Made by a program: the position numbers and the translations under genes. Shown piece after piece: positions 34,553 through 35,332 of a stretch of 35,332 nt of DNA. Location: NCBI GenBank assembly GCA_003211535.1, contig QCSJ01000011.1, forward strand, positions 1 through 35,332, in the 5' to 3' direction. The notes beneath the pieces are model-generated. The model saw only the letters and a list, made by a program, of their open reading frames with translations. It searched no databases and was not told where the DNA came from. The number at the start of each line of letters is the position of its first letter. Within the stretch, counting starts at the first letter, position 1. Source of the stretch: Synechococcus sp. AG-670-A05. GTDB taxonomy: Bacteria > Cyanobacteriota > Cyanobacteriia > PCC-6307 > Cyanobiaceae.

Positions 34553-35332
34553 CTACGAACCAGTAATCAGCTTTTGCATGGCGCCAATCTGAGCATTAGA
34601 ACACAACAAAAGCTGCTCTAACTCACGAACGCGAGCTGTTAGCGTTTTATTTCTTAAGTCAAAGTCTTTCATGTTTTCATTTAGCATAATATGCTGAAGA
34701 TTTTTTTCTGACAGATCAATACCCTCATGTTGGCCGAATTGCCAAAAGTGATTCATTATTTCTCTATTAGACATTTGTGAGAGATCTGGTCTCTGTGATC
34801 GATAGAATTCAAAAGGAAAGATAGATTGCAATAATTGAAGCGAAGGATCTTCCTCAGTTATTTCAGAAAAAGGAGTAGGCATCCGACGAACTCTTTTGTC
34901 CATCTGCTCAGCGACCTCTTTAAAATTAGACTGCGAAAGCCAGTGATTCATCAATTCGATATCTGCCATCTCCTTTAACTCGGGATATAATTCTCGATAC
35001 GCATCCGCATTGAATAATGCCAAAAGTCCTTGTTGATCCAACGAATTACGAATACTTTTTTCCATCTCCCTAGCAATCTCTCTAAAATCAGACTGCGAGA
35101 GCCAGTGATTCATCAATTCGATATCTGCCATCTCCTTTAACTCGGGACGTAATTCTCGATACGCATCAGCATTGAATAATGCCAAAAGTCCTTCTTGATC
35201 CAATGAATTACGAATACTTTTATTCATCTCCTTAGCAACCTCTCTAAAATTAGATTGAGAAAGCCAATGATTCATCAATTCGTCATCTGGCTTCTGCTTT
35301 AACTCGGGATATACTTCTCGATATATATCAGA
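34553..35332 (-). CDS. Tandem-repeat protein with C-terminal coiled coil (5' end beyond window)
   Basis: The frame is open to the right edge: complement bases 35279-35332 still read SDIYREVYPELKQKPDDE, part of another repeat, so the gene begins outside and the track's start at 35278 is not real. The protein is built of ~54-residue units of the form DAYRELxPELKEMADIELMN followed by HWLSQSxFREVAxEMxKSIRN. A last diverged unit reads FYRSQRPDLSQMSNREIMNHF followed by WQFGQHEGIDLS, which links the repeat to the short NPDL..HY..G..EGR modules I recall beside glycosyltransferases in cyanobacteria. A coiled coil (LRNKTLTARVRELEQLLL) ends the protein. It may be a scaffold or the N-terminal part of a larger glycan enzyme; function unknown. 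Confidence 0.8.
   Translation of the reverse strand, partial: SDIYREVYPELKQKPDDELMNHWLSQSNFREVAKEMNKSIRNSLDQEGLLALFNADAYRELRPELKEMADIELMNHWLSQSDFREIAREMEKSIRNSLDQQGLLALFNADAYRELYPELKEMADIELMNHWLSQSNFKEVAEQMDKRVRRMPTPFSEITEEDPSLQLLQSIFPFEFYRSQRPDLSQMSNREIMNHFWQFGQHEGIDLSEKNLQHIMLNENMKDFDLRNKTLTARVRELEQLLLCSNAQIGAMQKLITGS
34928..35332 (-). repeat. 162-bp tandem repeat (about 2.5 copies visible)
   Basis: Equivalent bases begin at 34928, 35090 and 35252, exactly 162 bp apart, i.e. 54 codons in frame. The first two copies are nearly identical at DNA level; the third is cut by the window edge and slightly diverged. Confidence 0.92.

Noticed and set aside
34928-35332. Possible CRISPR array
   Set aside because: The 162-bp units are contiguous, in frame and coding, without spacers.

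Overview
The window looks like a stretch of chromosome from a marine picocyanobacterium, most likely Synechococcus or Cyanobium. The evidence is a photosystem II gene (psbC) at the left edge, the cyanobacteria-specific nitrogen regulator pipX with its partner pipY, lrtA/hpf, a cyanobacterial type acyl-ACP synthetase, sepF and cobI. Genes are tightly packed with many 1-4 bp overlaps, GTG and TTG starts are common, and base composition is G+C rich until the last ~4.5 kb. The genus is inferred from gene content and protein style, not from a database search.

Layout: 1-1325 psbC (5' end outside the window). 1475-5153 sulfur amino-acid block: two overlapping PLP enzymes of the cystathionine gamma-synthase family, then cysK. 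5213-10837 (minus) lipB, acyl-ACP/CoA synthetase, ylqD-like, pdhC and queA; LipB supplies the lipoyl precursor for the E2 protein encoded in the same run. 10849-15489 (plus) hpf/lrtA, a DeoC homologue without its Schiff-base lysine, recO, an MFS transporter and a GT4 glycosyltransferase. 15491-20709 (minus) a cyanobacterial core cluster read as DUF1823-like, der, ecfT, pipX, pipY, sepF, proC; der carries a frameshift in a run of eight C. 20699-25040 (plus) dus, a cellulose-synthase-like GT2 and an unusual subtilisin-family protease that starts at the catalytic Asp strand. 25043-25837 (minus) cobI, then (plus) acireductone dioxygenase, an apparently frameshifted small gene and a membrane methyltransferase. 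27353-30852 dTDP-rhamnose operon rmlA-rmlC-rmlD-rmlB. 30858-35332 an AT-rich glycan island: a tandem GT2 glycosyltransferase facing a sulfotransferase-like gene and a protein made of 162-bp tandem repeats that runs off the right edge.

How the parts work together: the left two thirds are housekeeping (photosynthesis, sulfur assimilation, lipoate/PDH, translation, nitrogen control, cell division). The right third is cell-surface glycan: dTDP-L-rhamnose is made by RmlABCD and probably used by neighbouring glycosyltransferases, and the sulfotransferase suggests a sulfated product (inference).

Main points of interest: (i) the subtilase, which lacks signal peptide and N-terminal propeptide and carries a C-terminal domain whose pattern resembles an I9 inhibitor; (ii) DeoC with Gln in place of the catalytic lysine; (iii) a nested RNA-fold candidate between pipY and sepF; (iv) three divergent gene pairs whose start codons overlap or almost touch; (v) palindromes at the convergent stop-codon junctions; (vi) two likely single-base frameshifts. 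I saw no tRNA, rRNA, CRISPR array, insertion sequence or phage gene, and no gene-free stretch above 300 bases.
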